Notes: generated from the sequence alone by a model not told the origin. DNA of 64,000 bases from Labrys miyagiensis (GCF_030160835.1 NZ_BSPC01000006.1:1-64000); one strand, 5' to 3'. Shown: positions 38,206-47,269, numbered from the stretch's first letter. Made by a program: numbers and translations.

Positions 38206-38349
38206 CCTGCGCCCCTGGACGTCTACATCTCTTATGCGCCAAGCCGCCAACTCAGCACCAAGGTGCAGGTATTTGTAGACTGGGTGACAGAGCTCTACAG
38301 GCGCATCCAAATTCCAACGACGCCGGCTGCCGAGGAAATGTTAAGGTGA

Positions 38350-38744
38350 AAGCTTCATTTCGCTAGATGAAGCATCACGGGGTGGTCGCAGACTCACCGA
38401 TAATCCCGCGTCTTGGCTCCGCTGCTGGCGGGTTGAAGGATCCGGGATATCTGTCGCGCTCAATTATGACATCCATGCTGCTTTCTCCCTGAATGAGATC
38501 AAAATGAGTACCAAACAGATCATCGTGGCCGCTAGTTCGTGGCCCCTCCATCTCCTACAGTCGGAGCTCGTCGCCTAGCTTAGCGAGGGAGATATGACGA
38601 CTTAGCAGGCGCCGAACTCGATTGATCCAGACGTGCCAAGCAGGATCGCAAAGGCTGCGCCGACTGCTTCTTGCCGGCGGACGCGTGGCTCGTTCCGTCG
38701 CTTTCGGCAACAATATGCATCTGATCGCGACGGAGCAACAGTCC
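38350..38744. other. 395-base gap without a recognised gene
   Basis: No recognisable gene. A short stem TGAAGC..GCTTCA motif pair occurs near 38345-38370. The distal end supplies the ribosome site (CGGAGC) for the gene at 38745. Confidence 0.3.
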
Positions 38745-39221
38745 ATGGCTTATACGATGAAGATCAATCTGACGGGAATGCAGCAGGTCTACAATGTAAG
38801 CTACCCTGTTGGGCTGGGTATGCCAAATAATCGCGATGACGTGTTGTTGGTGCAGACTCTCATGAAGCTCGCCAATTTCACGAGATTCACGCCGGCGCTC
38901 GGCCCCGTCGAAAACAGCGCATCGATCAAGATCGACGGCTATTTCGGCCCGCAGACCAAACGTATGATAAAAGCTTTCGAGGACTATTATATTGGCTTAG
39001 GCAAGCTCATGGTTTCTGACGGGATCGTCGAATCTGCCCCCCGAGACGGGTACACTCACTCGGGTGTGCTTTACAAAATCATCCATCTGAATCGTGCGGT
39101 TCAAGAGCAGCGCAGCGACGCGTCGCTCAAGTTTTTACCCTTCTCGTCAGACACTCACCCTATACTGAGGGCGTCGTTGATAAAAAACGCGGAGAAGCCT
39201 GAGCCTCCCAGACCATTCTAA
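38745..39221 (+). CDS. hypothetical protein with peptidoglycan-binding-like repeat
   Basis: A 158-residue protein. Residues about 25-80 contain DDVLLVQTLMKL, then IDGYFGPQTKRMIKAFEDYY. This is the pattern of a PG_binding_1 helical repeat (xDGxxGxxTxxAVxxFQ). There is no clear signal peptide with the ATG at 38745; an ATG at 38715 is also possible. The C-terminal part is unrecognised. It could be a phage- or secretion-associated wall-binding protein. The function is unknown. Confidence 0.5.
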   Translation: MAYTMKINLTGMQQVYNVSYPVGLGMPNNRDDVLLVQTLMKLANFTRFTPALGPVENSASIKIDGYFGPQTKRMIKAFEDYYIGLGKLMVSDGIVESAPRDGYTHSGVLYKIIHLNRAVQEQRSDASLKFLPFSSDTHPILRASLIKNAEKPEPPRPF

Positions 39222-39250
39222 CAAAGTGGCGGTCGTCGAGCGATGCGCTC

Positions 39251-39410
39251 AATACCCTCCCTGCCAGCTTCGGCAATTTGGCCTGACAGACCCAGCACTC
39301 TGCGCACTATCTCAAAGCCCTACTCGTTGCGGCTGTTGAGGCATTGGCTCTGATGGATGGATTGGTTTCAGCGGGCGGCGGGATCGGTCCAGCAATCCGT
39401 CCTCGGGCAT
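39251..39410. repeat. two IS6-family terminal/internal remnants
   Basis: 39251-39292 contains an IS6-type end (CTTCGGCAATTTGGCCTGAC), similar to the ends at 10600 and 36230. 39326-39410 matches part of the transposase at 38041-38130 (GTTGAGGCATTGGCTC; GGTTTCAGCGGGCGGC). Both are fragments only. Confidence 0.6.
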
Positions 39411-39538
39411 TGTCAACTTAACCAGTCCCAGTAAGAAATTTGGCAACTTCATTTGGCATAGGCCGCCTCATTTCGGCATTTTAGATCGCATTGAGGCGAA
39501 GATTCGACAAGAAATTGCAAGAGTGGGCCGCCAGCCAC

Positions 39539-40165
39539 CTAAGTTGACCGTGTCCCAGGCAGAAGCCCATGTTGCCGCAGCAGACCAGCCAGGGCCTCGA
39601 CCGAGGTGTGCCGATACGCCAGCAATCCCGCCGCCTCTGCGCCAGCGACGTTCGCAGCATTGTCGTCGATGAATAGGGTTGCCGCAGGCTGCACATCGTG
39701 CCGCGCGATGCATCGGCGATAGACCTCAGGATCTGGTTTTCGCGACCCAAATTCCGCCGAGACATTAAAGGCACTGCCGAAGATCAGCGGCATGGTTGGA
39801 AAGATGGCGCCGATCTCCCGCGCAACCAGGAAATTATTGTTCGTCAGCGCGGCTATTCGAACGGTTCGGCCCACTTGCTGTGCAAGGGCAAGCGCTGCCG
39901 GCAGCGGCGTCATAGATCCCCGGAGCGGCCCCACCCAATCGTTGAGCGTTAGGGGGTACCCGATGCGCTCGCCGAAACCGCTGAGATAGTCGTCCGCCCC
40001 CATTGCCCCGATGTCGGCACTGTCCTCATATCCCGAGTCCCAGATCGCTGCTTTGATGACCTCAGGCTCTCGGCCCGCAATTGCTGAAAGCCCTGCGATC
40101 CGCGTGGCTCTGTCATAGCGGCAGAGCACGTCATTCATGTCGAACAGGACGAGGGAAATTGACAT
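39539..40165 (-). CDS. HAD-superfamily hydrolase
   Basis: A 208-residue HAD-IA protein: motif I LVLFDMNDVL (D9, N11), motif II in IAALTNNN, motif III lysine in SRKPDPEVYRRC and motif IV LFIDDNAANVAGAEAAG. In motif I the usual second Asp is Asn, as in some HAD-IA members, so the nucleophile D9 is kept but the acid/base is altered. Likely a small-molecule phosphatase or epoxide-hydrolase-like relative; substrate unknown. Confidence 0.85.
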   Translation of the reverse strand: MSISLVLFDMNDVLCRYDRATRIAGLSAIAGREPEVIKAAIWDSGYEDSADIGAMGADDYLSGFGERIGYPLTLNDWVGPLRGSMTPLPAALALAQQVGRTVRIAALTNNNFLVAREIGAIFPTMPLIFGSAFNVSAEFGSRKPDPEVYRRCIARHDVQPAATLFIDDNAANVAGAEAAGLLAYRHTSVEALAGLLRQHGLLPGTRST

Positions 40166-40311
40166 GCTTGAAGTTCGACGACTCCTGTCAGGATGTTAGG
40201 TCACTTCATAAATAGGCGCTACAGACTTTCCTCCCGGCGTGAATGCTCCACCGGCTAAAGCCGGTGGCTTCATGATTTGATGTCTGAAGCCATCTCGTCG
40301 ACAGTTGTCGA

Positions 40312-40740
40312 CTACAGCACCTCAAAGTCATCGTCCGGAGTTGCTGGCTGCTGATCCTCGATATAACGCTTCCAGACTTCGTCTGTGACGTTGCCGCTCG
40401 ATGCAACCCAGTACCCTCTGCCCCAAAGATGCTGCCCCCAGTAGCGCCGCCGCAGGCCGGCAAACTCTGACAGCAGCTTGTGCGAACTCTTGCCCTTGAG
40501 GAACTGCACTGCTCGCGACACCGATAGTTGCGCCGGAATGCCGATCAGCATGTGAACATGGTCGCGGTTGATAGCCCCGGCAGAGATCGTCATCTCATGG
40601 CCGCGCGATATCTCGCGCAGCAGCTCACGACAGCGCTGCCCAACATCACCCCCTAGGATCGGGTAACGATACTTCGTTACCCACACCACGTGGTATTTGC
40701 AGTCCCATACCGTGTGACTTCCACTCTTAGGATCGCGCAT
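40312..40740 (-). CDS. tnpA: IS200/IS605-family transposase TnpA
   Basis: A 142-residue HUH/Y1 transposase: YHVVWVTKYRYPIL, the HUH motif in RDHVHMLIGIP and the C-terminal tyrosine helix YIEDQQ. Length and motifs are complete, and ATG 40740 follows the usual start (MRDPKSGSHTVW). Possibly active. Confidence 0.93.
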   Translation of the reverse strand: MRDPKSGSHTVWDCKYHVVWVTKYRYPILGGDVGQRCRELLREISRGHEMTISAGAINRDHVHMLIGIPAQLSVSRAVQFLKGKSSHKLLSEFAGLRRRYWGQHLWGRGYWVASSGNVTDEVWKRYIEDQQPATPDDDFEVL

Positions 40741-40766
40741 GCTCCCACGTTAGCATCTCATCCCTG

Positions 40767-40780
40767 CCGCCTTAAGGCGG
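40767..40780. repeat. IS200 subterminal hairpin (right)
   Basis: Perfect 14-bp palindrome CCGCCTTAAGGCGG, 27 bases upstream of tnpA. In this family such hairpins are the TnpA recognition sites and can also act as terminators that shield tnpA from outside transcription. Confidence 0.7.
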
Positions 40781-40841
40781 GGGGTTACGGATCTCCAAGA
40801 GGGGACTCTAAATTGGCATCCGGGCAACCTCCAGCCAACCT

Positions 40842-41327
40842 CAAGACAGGATCGCTGCCCTGGAGCAGCGCAAGGCCGAGTTGACCAGCTTGTTGACGAC
40901 GACCGAGGACCCGCCACCCCTGCTTCATCCGAACATGGCGCACCTCTATCGCCAGCGCATCGCCGCTCTGCATGAGAGCCTGCAGGACCAATCCGTCATC
41001 GCTGAAGCAGCGGCGATCCTGCGCCCCCTGGTCGAGAGCATCACCCTGGTCCCGGAGGCGGGCACGCTCGCCATCGTGCTGCGCGGCGATCTCGCCGCCA
41101 TGCTGCGCCTGGCCACGGCCAAGCAGAACCCGGCCGCGCTGCAGGAGTTCGAGGCCCTCGACCGCCTGCTTGGTCCAGCGAGCAAGGCGGTCGTAGCCCA
41201 GCGCCCAAACGCAAAAACCCCCGCCTTTTCAGGGGCGGGGGTTTTGCAAGGATCGTTGGTTGCGGGGGCTCGCAACACCCGATTCTTGCGATTGGTCGAG
41301 CGGCATATTCCCAGGCTCGCTGCTTAG
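40842..41327 (+). pseudogene. large serine recombinase, C-terminal remnant
   Basis: Reading from about 40842, QDRIAALEQRKAELTSLL, LLHPNMAHLYRQRIAALHE, AAAILRPLVESITLVPEAG and LAIVLRGDLAAMLRLA form the C-terminal coiled-coil/tail of alphaproteobacterial serine recombinases. The catalytic resolvase domain and zinc ribbon are absent; the IS200 element lies immediately upstream and may have replaced them. The homologous part ends near 41135; the frame then runs through a terminator hairpin. Confidence 0.75.
41214..41245 (+). terminator. strong intrinsic terminator hairpin
   Basis: AAAACCCCCGCC (41214-41225) pairs perfectly with GGCGGGGGTTTT (41234-41245) around an 8-base loop. The A and T runs make it look like a bidirectional Rho-independent terminator at the end of the former recombinase gene. 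Confidence 0.75.
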
Positions 41328-41396
41328 TAGGGGTGCCGGCAGCTTCCCTCCAAAGGGAACGAGCTCCGCGGGTGCCAATCTTGACGGAAGGTCGAC

Positions 41397-41478
41397 CCAG
41401 CCTTGCTTGGTCGGTCCATTATGCCTCAAGAACCTCTGATTATTTGCCACGGGGTCAAACTTCGGCGCTGAATCACAC
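41397..41478. repeat. ~80-bp dispersed repeat, copy 2
   Basis: Partner of 29747-29830 (see there). This copy directly abuts the left end of the ~800-bp repeat at 41479. Confidence 0.55.
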
Positions 41479-42277
41479 ACCTATGGCGAGATAGAAGGTG
41501 GGCCGGTCCTTATTTGGAACTCTGGTCATCAAAAGCACCGACTGAGGACCGTGGCGATGGTCATTGAATATCGCGTCTTCGAAAATAGAAGGCTCATCTT
41601 CCGCAAGGCGATTGTGGTGCTCGATCTCATGGATGAGACAGTCGTCCAAACGTCCACCAAAATTGCGCCGACGGCATTTAAGGAAGAGCACCCGCAAGTG
41701 AACTTGTCGGCCTCAAATGTGAGCACCTCCTGGTACAGACCTAACGTTCCGCCTCCGCTGGAAAGCATGACATAGGTCTCGTGATGCATACTCCCACGAC
41801 GCAAAATGGTTGAACTCGTGGGTTGGAGGGTAGCGATAGTCTCGTCCCAAAGAAGTTGAGTTCGATATTCAGACCCTTATTTCAATGAATGGCTCAGAGT
41901 TTATTGGCATGGGGGGACTCGTTTGAGGATACGAGGACTAGATTTGCCTGAGTCGACGACCCAATTTCGAAGAACGCCGAGCTTAAGGAGGGCTTGTCCC
42001 CTAATACTTTTGTATATTGTTGTCAGCGAGGACGTACGCAAAGAGCGCCAAATGGCTGTATACTTCCAGAATTGACTCTTCTCATGAACTACAAGTGCAC
42101 TCCAAATATAGACTGGTGCTGCGTGCTAATTTGTTCATGATCTATCGGGGAGTGGATTTCAATGCGGGCGAAAAACAAATCTTTAACGCAGAAATTCCGC
42201 GATGTAGAGCTGTTCAACAAGCAAGGGCAAGGCGAGCGCAAGATCGTAGGACGGATCAAGCGAGTGTGCGATCTATT
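41479..42277. repeat. ~800-bp direct repeat, copy 1 (left of glmM)
   Basis: Almost collinear with 45577-46375 at a constant offset of 4098 bases, with scattered substitutions. It carries a small open frame (41557-41775) and the first ~39 codons of a DUF535 gene. The match ends abruptly at ATCTATT (42271-42277), 36 bases before glmM. Confidence 0.9.
41557..41775 (+). CDS. hypothetical protein in repeat copy 1
   Basis: About 72 residues (MVIEYRVFENRRLIFRK ... SWYRPNVPPPLESMT). The same frame is open in the other repeat copy (45655-45873) with roughly 13 amino-acid differences, so it is only weakly conserved. The frame is also open upstream (PVLIWNSGHQKHRLRT), so the start is uncertain. No family recognised; it may not be a real gene. 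Confidence 0.3.
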   Translation: MVIEYRVFENRRLIFRKAIVVLDLMDETVVQTSTKIAPTAFKEEHPQVNLSASNVSTSWYRPNVPPPLESMT

Positions 42278-42284
42278 GGCATAA
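42162..42284 (+). pseudogene. truncated 5' end of a DUF535 gene
   Basis: Forty codons (MRAKNKSLTQKFRDVELFNK ... RIKRVCDLLA) match the start of the intact DUF535 gene at 46260. Identity stops at the repeat boundary, and a TAA follows at once. It is the broken copy made by the duplication. Confidence 0.8.
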
Positions 42285-42312
42285 TTGGTTCAGGAAACCT
42301 CGAGGTTGATCG

Positions 42313-43653
42313 ATGAGTCGCAAATATTTCGGCACGGACGGTATCCGTGGCCGAGCCAACAGTTTCATCACGCCTGAACTCGCCATGAAGGTCGGCATGG
42401 CCACCGGCCTCGCCTTCCAGCGCGGCGAGCATCGCCATCGCGTCGTCATCGGCAAGGATACCCGCCTCTCCGGCTATATGATCGAGAATGCCCTGGTCGC
42501 CGGCTTCACTGCCGTCGGCGTCGACGTGATGCTGCTCGGCCCGATGCCGACGCCGGCCGTCGCCATGCTCACCAATTCGCTGCGCTGTGACATCGGCGTG
42601 ATGATCTCCGCCTCCCACAACGCCTATGACGACAACGGCATCAAGCTGTTCGGCCCCGACGGCTTCAAGCTCTCGGACGAGACCGAACGCTCGATCGAGG
42701 CCCTGATCGACACCGATCTTTCCGCCAGGCTCGCCGGCTCGCGCGATCTCGGCGGCGCCCGCCGCATCGACGACGTGCGTGCCCGCTATATCGAATTCGC
42801 CAAGCGCACCCTCCCCCGCCAGATGCGCTTCAACGGGCTGCGCGTCGTGGTCGACTGCGCCAACGGCGCCGCCTACAAGGTCGCCCCCGAGGCGCTGTGG
42901 GAGCTTGGCGCCGACGTAATCCCGATCGGCGTCGAGCCTGATGGTTTCAACATCAACAAGGACGTCGGCTCCACCGCACCGGATGCTCTGTTCCGCAAGG
43001 TGCGCGAATTGCGCGCCGATATCGGCATTGCCCTCGACGGCGACGCCGACCGCGTGGTGATCGTCGACGAGAAGGGCCATGTCGTCGATGGCGATCAGCT
43101 GATGGCCGTGGTCGCCTCGGCCTGGCAGGATGACGGGCGCCTCACTCAGCCCGGCATCGTTGCCACCGTGATGTCCAATCTCGGCCTCGAGCGCTATCTC
43201 GGCGGCCTCGGCCTGATGCTGGAGCGCACCGCCGTCGGCGACCGCTACGTGCTCGAACGCATGCGGGCGCAGGGCTACAATGTCGGCGGCGAGCAGTCCG
43301 GCCACATCATCCTTTCCGACTTCGCCACCACCGGTGATGGCCTGGTCGCCGCGCTGCAGGTGCTGGCGGTGCTCAAGAAGGCCGACAAGCCGGTGAGCGA
43401 AGTCTGCCACCGCTTCGACCCGCTGCCGCAGATCCTCAAGAGTGTGCGCACGCACGGCGGCAAGGTGCTGGATGATCCCAAGGTCGTCACCGCCATCGAC
43501 GGCGCCCGCAAGCAACTCGGCGACAGCGGCCGCCTGGTCATCCGCCCCTCCGGCACCGAGCCGATGATCCGCGTGATGGCCGAGGGCGATGACAGGAAGC
43601 GCGTGGAGAGTGCGGTGGACGATGTCATCGAGGCGATCTCCACGGCGGCGTAG
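42313..43653 (+). CDS. glmM: phosphoglucosamine mutase
   Basis: A 446-residue GlmM, the essential enzyme that interconverts glucosamine-6-phosphate and glucosamine-1-phosphate for cell-wall and LPS precursors. FGTDGIRG N-terminus, catalytic phosphoserine S101 in [14 protein letters not shown], metal-binding DGDADR, sugar-binding GGEQSGHII and the phosphate-binding [15 protein letters not shown]. Full length. It is unusually placed: alone between two copies of an ~800-bp repeat, 28 bases after a dead DUF535 fragment. glmS lies at 51185. Confidence 0.97.
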   Translation: MSRKYFGTDGIRGRANSFITPELAMKVGMATGLAFQRGEHRHRVVIGKDTRLSGYMIENALVAGFTAVGVDVMLLGPMPTPAVAMLTNSLRCDIGVMISASHNAYDDNGIKLFGPDGFKLSDETERSIEALIDTDLSARLAGSRDLGGARRIDDVRARYIEFAKRTLPRQMRFNGLRVVVDCANGAAYKVAPEALWELGADVIPIGVEPDGFNINKDVGSTAPDALFRKVRELRADIGIALDGDADRVVIVDEKGHVVDGDQLMAVVASAWQDDGRLTQPGIVATVMSNLGLERYLGGLGLMLERTAVGDRYVLERMRAQGYNVGGEQSGHIILSDFATTGDGLVAALQVLAVLKKADKPVSEVCHRFDPLPQILKSVRTHGGKVLDDPKVVTAIDGARKQLGDSGRLVIRPSGTEPMIRVMAEGDDRKRVESAVDDVIEAISTAA

Positions 43654-43659
43654 CTGGGA

Positions 43660-43781
43660 GCGCGGACATCTTGTCCGCACCTTGAACCTCGACATCTCAA
43701 AGAAAAGCGAAGGGCGAATTCGCGAGGCTTCGCCCTTTTCGTCAATCGTCCCGGTTCAAGGGGCGGACAAGATGTCCGCGC
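43660..43781. repeat. nested inverted repeat around the glmM terminator
   Basis: A 29-base arm (43660-43688) is repeated in inverted orientation at 43753-43781 with one mismatch. Each arm contains its own 17-base palindrome (GCGGACA-TCT-TGTCCGC at 43662-43678; GCGGACA-AGA-TGTCCGC at 43763-43779). A terminator hairpin sits in the middle. The design resembles a REP/BIME-like or MITE-like unit. Confidence 0.8.
43708..43740 (+). terminator. glmM intrinsic terminator
   Basis: AAGGGCGAA (43710-43718) pairs with TTCGCCCTT (43729-43737), followed by T-rich sequence. It lies 55 bases after the glmM stop. Confidence 0.75.
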
Positions 43782-43786
43782 ATCCG

Positions 43787-44189
43787 GGAAGATTACGCCG
43801 CCGCCTGCTCCTCAATCCGGATCGGCTGCGATGACCGGCCGTACCATTATTTTTGCCAGTTCGTCGCATAACATCGCGTCCCCGTAAGAGAATTCTCCGG
43901 AAGAAACGACGTTAGCAATAATGCCGCAATCTCGGGCACGATATCGTGTCTCAAGTGCTAGCGTCTCGTGCCACATAAAATGCCCAAAAGGACAAGCGGC
44001 CAGACGTACATCCTAAGCGGCATAATGAAGAACCATGACCTTACCCCTTCATGTTGGAATTCCCACCGCTGACAGCTCAAAATATCACGGACAAATTGCA
44101 ACGTTTTCAGGGCAGTGTAGTTCCGGGAAGGGCTATAAAACTCGTCGACCCAGCGCGTCGCACCGGCCCTCGAGCCGCCACCTTTCGCC
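43787..44189. other. 403-base gap without a recognised gene
   Basis: Nothing recognisable in either strand except the LysR tail that begins near its right end. Confidence 0.3.
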
Positions 44190-44241
44190 CAAGCTGCGGG
44201 TGTTCGTGGACTTCATGGCGGCGAACCTGTTCCCCGCCTGA
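44170..44241 (+). pseudogene. LysR-family regulator, C-terminal remnant
   Basis: The frame reads SSRHLSPKLRVFVDFMAANLFPA then stop, which is the typical last strand and helix of LysR regulators (hLSPKLRvFvDFla). Nothing upstream belongs to the gene. Only about 20 codons survive. Confidence 0.6.
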
Positions 44242-44250
44242 AGCACCTTC

Positions 44251-45297
44251 CTACATCTTCTCGATCTTGCCAGGATCGAGCCTGCCTCTCACCAGATCCC
44301 ACAGAGCCAGCAGATTGCCGACAAGCCGGCCGCGCCGATCGGCCCAGGGCTCGGGATTGAAGCTCTTGAGGAAGTTCGAGGAGAGGTTCCACACGCCGCC
44401 TTCCAGGGCACCGCGCAGGCTCATATTTCCCTTGCGCGAGATATAGACGCGGTTAGCAATCTGCGAATAACCCAGGCGCCGGCCCGGGCTGCGGCCGGCC
44501 TTCTTGGTGCCGAGATGAACGCCGCGCAGGCGCTCGCTCCTCACCACGCGGCCGTAGCGCGCGATGGCGCGAGAGAAGTCGACATCCTCCAGCCAGGAAT
44601 AGAGCGGCAACCTTTCGTCGAAGGTGAGACCGTGGCGGCGCGCAAGGTCGAGTCTGACGGCCATGTTGCAACCATAGGCATTATACACCTCGCTGAGCCG
44701 GTCCGGCGCCCGGTTCGGCCCCGCGTCAGAGAGGGCTTTCAACCCGGTGTTCATATCGATCCCGGCGCCACGAATGCCATCGGCCAGCACGCAGCCCGTG
44801 GCGATTGCCACGTCCGGATTGGCATGGAAGAGCTTCTCGATCTCCACCAGGAAATCGGCATCGGGCAGGAAGTCGTCGTCGAAGAACACCATCACATCGG
44901 CATTGCTGGCTGCCATCAGCGCATTGCGCTGACGGCACAAGCCTACCGGGCTCGACACCGTGGCGAGTTGGGGATGCGCCTGTCGGAGCGTCTCTACATC
45001 GGCATCCTCGGGCCTCGCCGGGCAGATCAGGAACTCCTCTGGCGGGCGTTCCTGGTTGCGCATGAAGAGCACGGTATCGGCAAGCACCTCCCGGCGGCCG
45101 GCTGTGGCGATCGCAATGGCGATCTTCAGCTTGGCGGGCGACGTCACGGTCGCCTCTCTCCAGGGAGTGCCACCATGGATCGCGGCGTTGCGGGAATAGT
45201 GATCATGAAAATTGCGCAAAATCTGTATCATCGCATCATAAGAGAATTGCCATTGCGCCGACATCGCTACATTTCGAGGCGGCGAACCAAAGGCCAT
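44251..45297 (-). CDS. family 2 glycosyltransferase
   Basis: A 348-residue GT-A-fold transferase with KLKIAIAIATAGRREVLADTV (first strand and nucleotide site), VGLCRQRNALMAAS and the metal-binding DDD at 140-142 (VMVFFDDDFLPDADF), then LYSWLEDVDFSRAIARYGRVV as the ED base motif. No membrane helices. It may modify a surface polysaccharide or lipid. An internal ATG at 45264 is an alternative start. It is an orphan, with no partner genes adjacent. Confidence 0.88.
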   Translation of the reverse strand: MAFGSPPRNVAMSAQWQFSYDAMIQILRNFHDHYSRNAAIHGGTPWREATVTSPAKLKIAIAIATAGRREVLADTVLFMRNQERPPEEFLICPARPEDADVETLRQAHPQLATVSSPVGLCRQRNALMAASNADVMVFFDDDFLPDADFLVEIEKLFHANPDVAIATGCVLADGIRGAGIDMNTGLKALSDAGPNRAPDRLSEVYNAYGCNMAVRLDLARRHGLTFDERLPLYSWLEDVDFSRAIARYGRVVRSERLRGVHLGTKKAGRSPGRRLGYSQIANRVYISRKGNMSLRGALEGGVWNLSSNFLKSFNPEPWADRRGRLVGNLLALWDLVRGRLDPGKIEKM

Positions 45298-45576
45298 ATT
45301 CCCCTGTGGAATAGTGCGACCGGCATCCTGTGGCTCGCCATGCTTATGCTTAATGTATGGAGAAAATAGAGGGCCTTTGAATCCTACCGGTTCTCATTTG
45401 CATCGCAAATTGCTAAAGGCGACTTGGCTTCTAATAGCCTCCTAATTATACATGTACCTAATTAAGCAAAAGATCTAGCAGGGATCCTAGCAGGGATCGT
45501 GGCCGCGCGCCGCACCCGTCGGGCTTCGGGTGCAGCTATTTTAGGCAAGCATGGCGACCAGATCAGGTCAAAACAC

Positions 45577-46375
45577 CCCTATGGACAGATAGAACCTAGG
45601 CCGGTCCTTATTTGGAACTCTGGTCACCAAAAGCACCGACTGAGGACCGTGGCGATGGTCAGCGAATATCGCGTCTTCGAAAATAGAAAGCTCATCTTCC
45701 GCAAGGCGATTTTGGTGCTCGATCTCATGGATGAGACCGTCGTCCAAACGGCCACCAAAATTGCGTTGAAGGCGTTTAAGAAAGAGCACCTGCAAGTGGA
45801 CTTGTTGGCCCCAAATGTGAGCGCCTCCTGGTACAGACCTAACGTTCCGCCTCCGCTGGAAAGCATGACATAGCTCTCGTGATGCATACTCCCACAACGC
45901 AAAATGGTTGAACTCGTGGGCTGGAGGGTAGCGATAGTCTCGTCCTAAAGAAATTGACTTCGATATTCAAACCCTCATTTCAATGAATGCCTCCTAGTTT
46001 ATTGGCATGAGGGGACTGGTTTAAGGATATGAGGACCAGATTTGCCTTAGTCGACGACCCTCTTTCGAAGAAAGCCAAGCTTGAGAGGGGCTTGCTTCCT
46101 AACACTTTAGTATATTGTCAAGAGCGAGGATGTACGCAAAGAGCACCAAATGGCTGTATACTTCCAGAATTGGCTCTTCTCATGAACTACAAGTGCACTC
46201 CAAATATAGGCTGGTGTTGTGTGCTAATTTATTCATGATCTATCGGGGGGTAGATTTCAATGCGGGCGAAAAGCAAATCTTTGACGCAGAAACTCCGCGA
46301 TGTAGCGCTGCTCAACAACCAAGGCCAGGGCGAGCGCAAGATCGTCGGACGGATCAAGCGAGTGTGCGATCTATT
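45577..46375. repeat. ~800-bp direct repeat, copy 2 (right of glmM)
   Basis: See copy 1 at 41479-42277. Here the repeat continues into a full DUF535 gene, so this is probably the parental copy. The 45298-45576 stretch on its left holds no recognised gene. Confidence 0.9.
45655..45873 (+). CDS. hypothetical protein in repeat copy 2
   Basis: About 72 residues (MVSEYRVFENRKLIFRK ... SWYRPNVPPPLESMT), the paralogue of 41557-41775. The open frame extends further upstream to about 45499. No family recognised. Confidence 0.3.
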   Translation: MVSEYRVFENRKLIFRKAILVLDLMDETVVQTATKIALKAFKKEHLQVDLLAPNVSASWYRPNVPPPLESMT

Positions 46376-47249
46376 TTCTCATCCCGTACGTCACAGGCGG
46401 GTCGCTAAGGCATTGAGCAAACCCGTTTTTCGTAACATTCTGAAGCGACAGCCGCAGCTTACTATAAAATATTTGCACTATCGGCATTTGGTGAGGGGGA
46501 TATCGACCGACGAACGTGCCGCGACCATGATCCATCATTATGATTTCCTCGGAGCTAAATTCGCTTCCGCGTTTGTCGCAACAGTTCTCGATAAAGAAGC
46601 CTGTCTTTGGGACTATCCAACCGAGGCTGGCCGCCATCGCGTTGTTCTCAAATTTTCGGATCCTACTGACAATGAGGGCGAGCTGACCTTCGAATATCAA
46701 TTCGAAGGCGTTTTGATTTATCTTCTATCATTCAGTTTTGCGCCTGGGTCGCTTGCGGGCCTGCCGGCAGAAACGGTGGTCTTGCTGACCCGCCTTCAAG
46801 GCACCAAGAGCGATTTCGAACTACTCCGAACCGCCATGAAGTCGTTGCGCGGCCTCTCCGCTCCGGCTGTCCTGATCGCTGCGCTCCACGGCCTTGCGGA
46901 CGGCTTGGGCTTAGTGACAATTCTGGGCGTCTCCGCCGAGGCCCAGGTATGTTACTACGACGGACAACCATCAGTTTTCGTTGCTGCCTATGATGACTTC
47001 TTCACGAGCCTTGGTGGATCGAAGCTAACGTCCAAGTTCTACGCCTTGGCATTGCCGCTGGTGGAGAAACCCATCGACGAGGTCAAGTCGAATAACCGCT
47101 CTCGGACCAGGGCGCAACGCGATCTGAAGAAGTCGATCGCCGGTTCCGTTCAAGACGCAATTATGCAGAATCTAGAGACTGTTCCAGGGACGACCATCCG
47201 GAGTAGTAGCGTTGCCCCGACTTCCCAACTGAACTGTTCGTTGAACTAA
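46260..47249 (+). CDS. DUF535 family protein (VirK/YbjX-like)
   Basis: A 329-residue soluble protein. The middle and C-terminal parts carry the family pattern: YLHYRHLVRGISTDERAATM, HHYDFLGAKF, EGELTFEYQFEGVLIYLLSF, VVLLTRLQGTKSDFELLR, ALHGLADGLGLVTILGVS and YDDFFTSLGG. VirK/YbjX proteins are linked to surface virulence and antimicrobial-peptide resistance, but their biochemical role is unknown. The first ~39 codons are duplicated at 42162. It has lower GC than the chromosome average, consistent with transfer. Confidence 0.85.
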   Translation: MRAKSKSLTQKLRDVALLNNQGQGERKIVGRIKRVCDLFSHPVRHRRVAKALSKPVFRNILKRQPQLTIKYLHYRHLVRGISTDERAATMIHHYDFLGAKFASAFVATVLDKEACLWDYPTEAGRHRVVLKFSDPTDNEGELTFEYQFEGVLIYLLSFSFAPGSLAGLPAETVVLLTRLQGTKSDFELLRTAMKSLRGLSAPAVLIAALHGLADGLGLVTILGVSAEAQVCYYDGQPSVFVAAYDDFFTSLGGSKLTSKFYALALPLVEKPIDEVKSNNRSRTRAQRDLKKSIAGSVQDAIMQNLETVPGTTIRSSSVAPTSQLNCSLN

Positions 47250-47269
47250 ACCCGCTCCCTGGTGAAACA

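Larger units (their letters stand above)
40230..40795 (-). mobile_element. IS200/IS605-type insertion sequence
   Basis: A TnpA gene flanked by the subterminal hairpins used by this single-strand transposition family: 40248-40267 (CCACCGGCT-AA-AGCCGGTGG, 9-bp perfect arms) and 40767-40780 (CCGCCTTAAGGCGG, perfect palindrome). Ends are estimated. No tnpB/IscB gene is present, so it is IS200-like. Confidence 0.82.

Noticed and set aside
42256-43695. A 479-codon open frame opposite glmM
   Set aside because: Shadow of the glmM coding sequence; nothing in it resembles a protein family.
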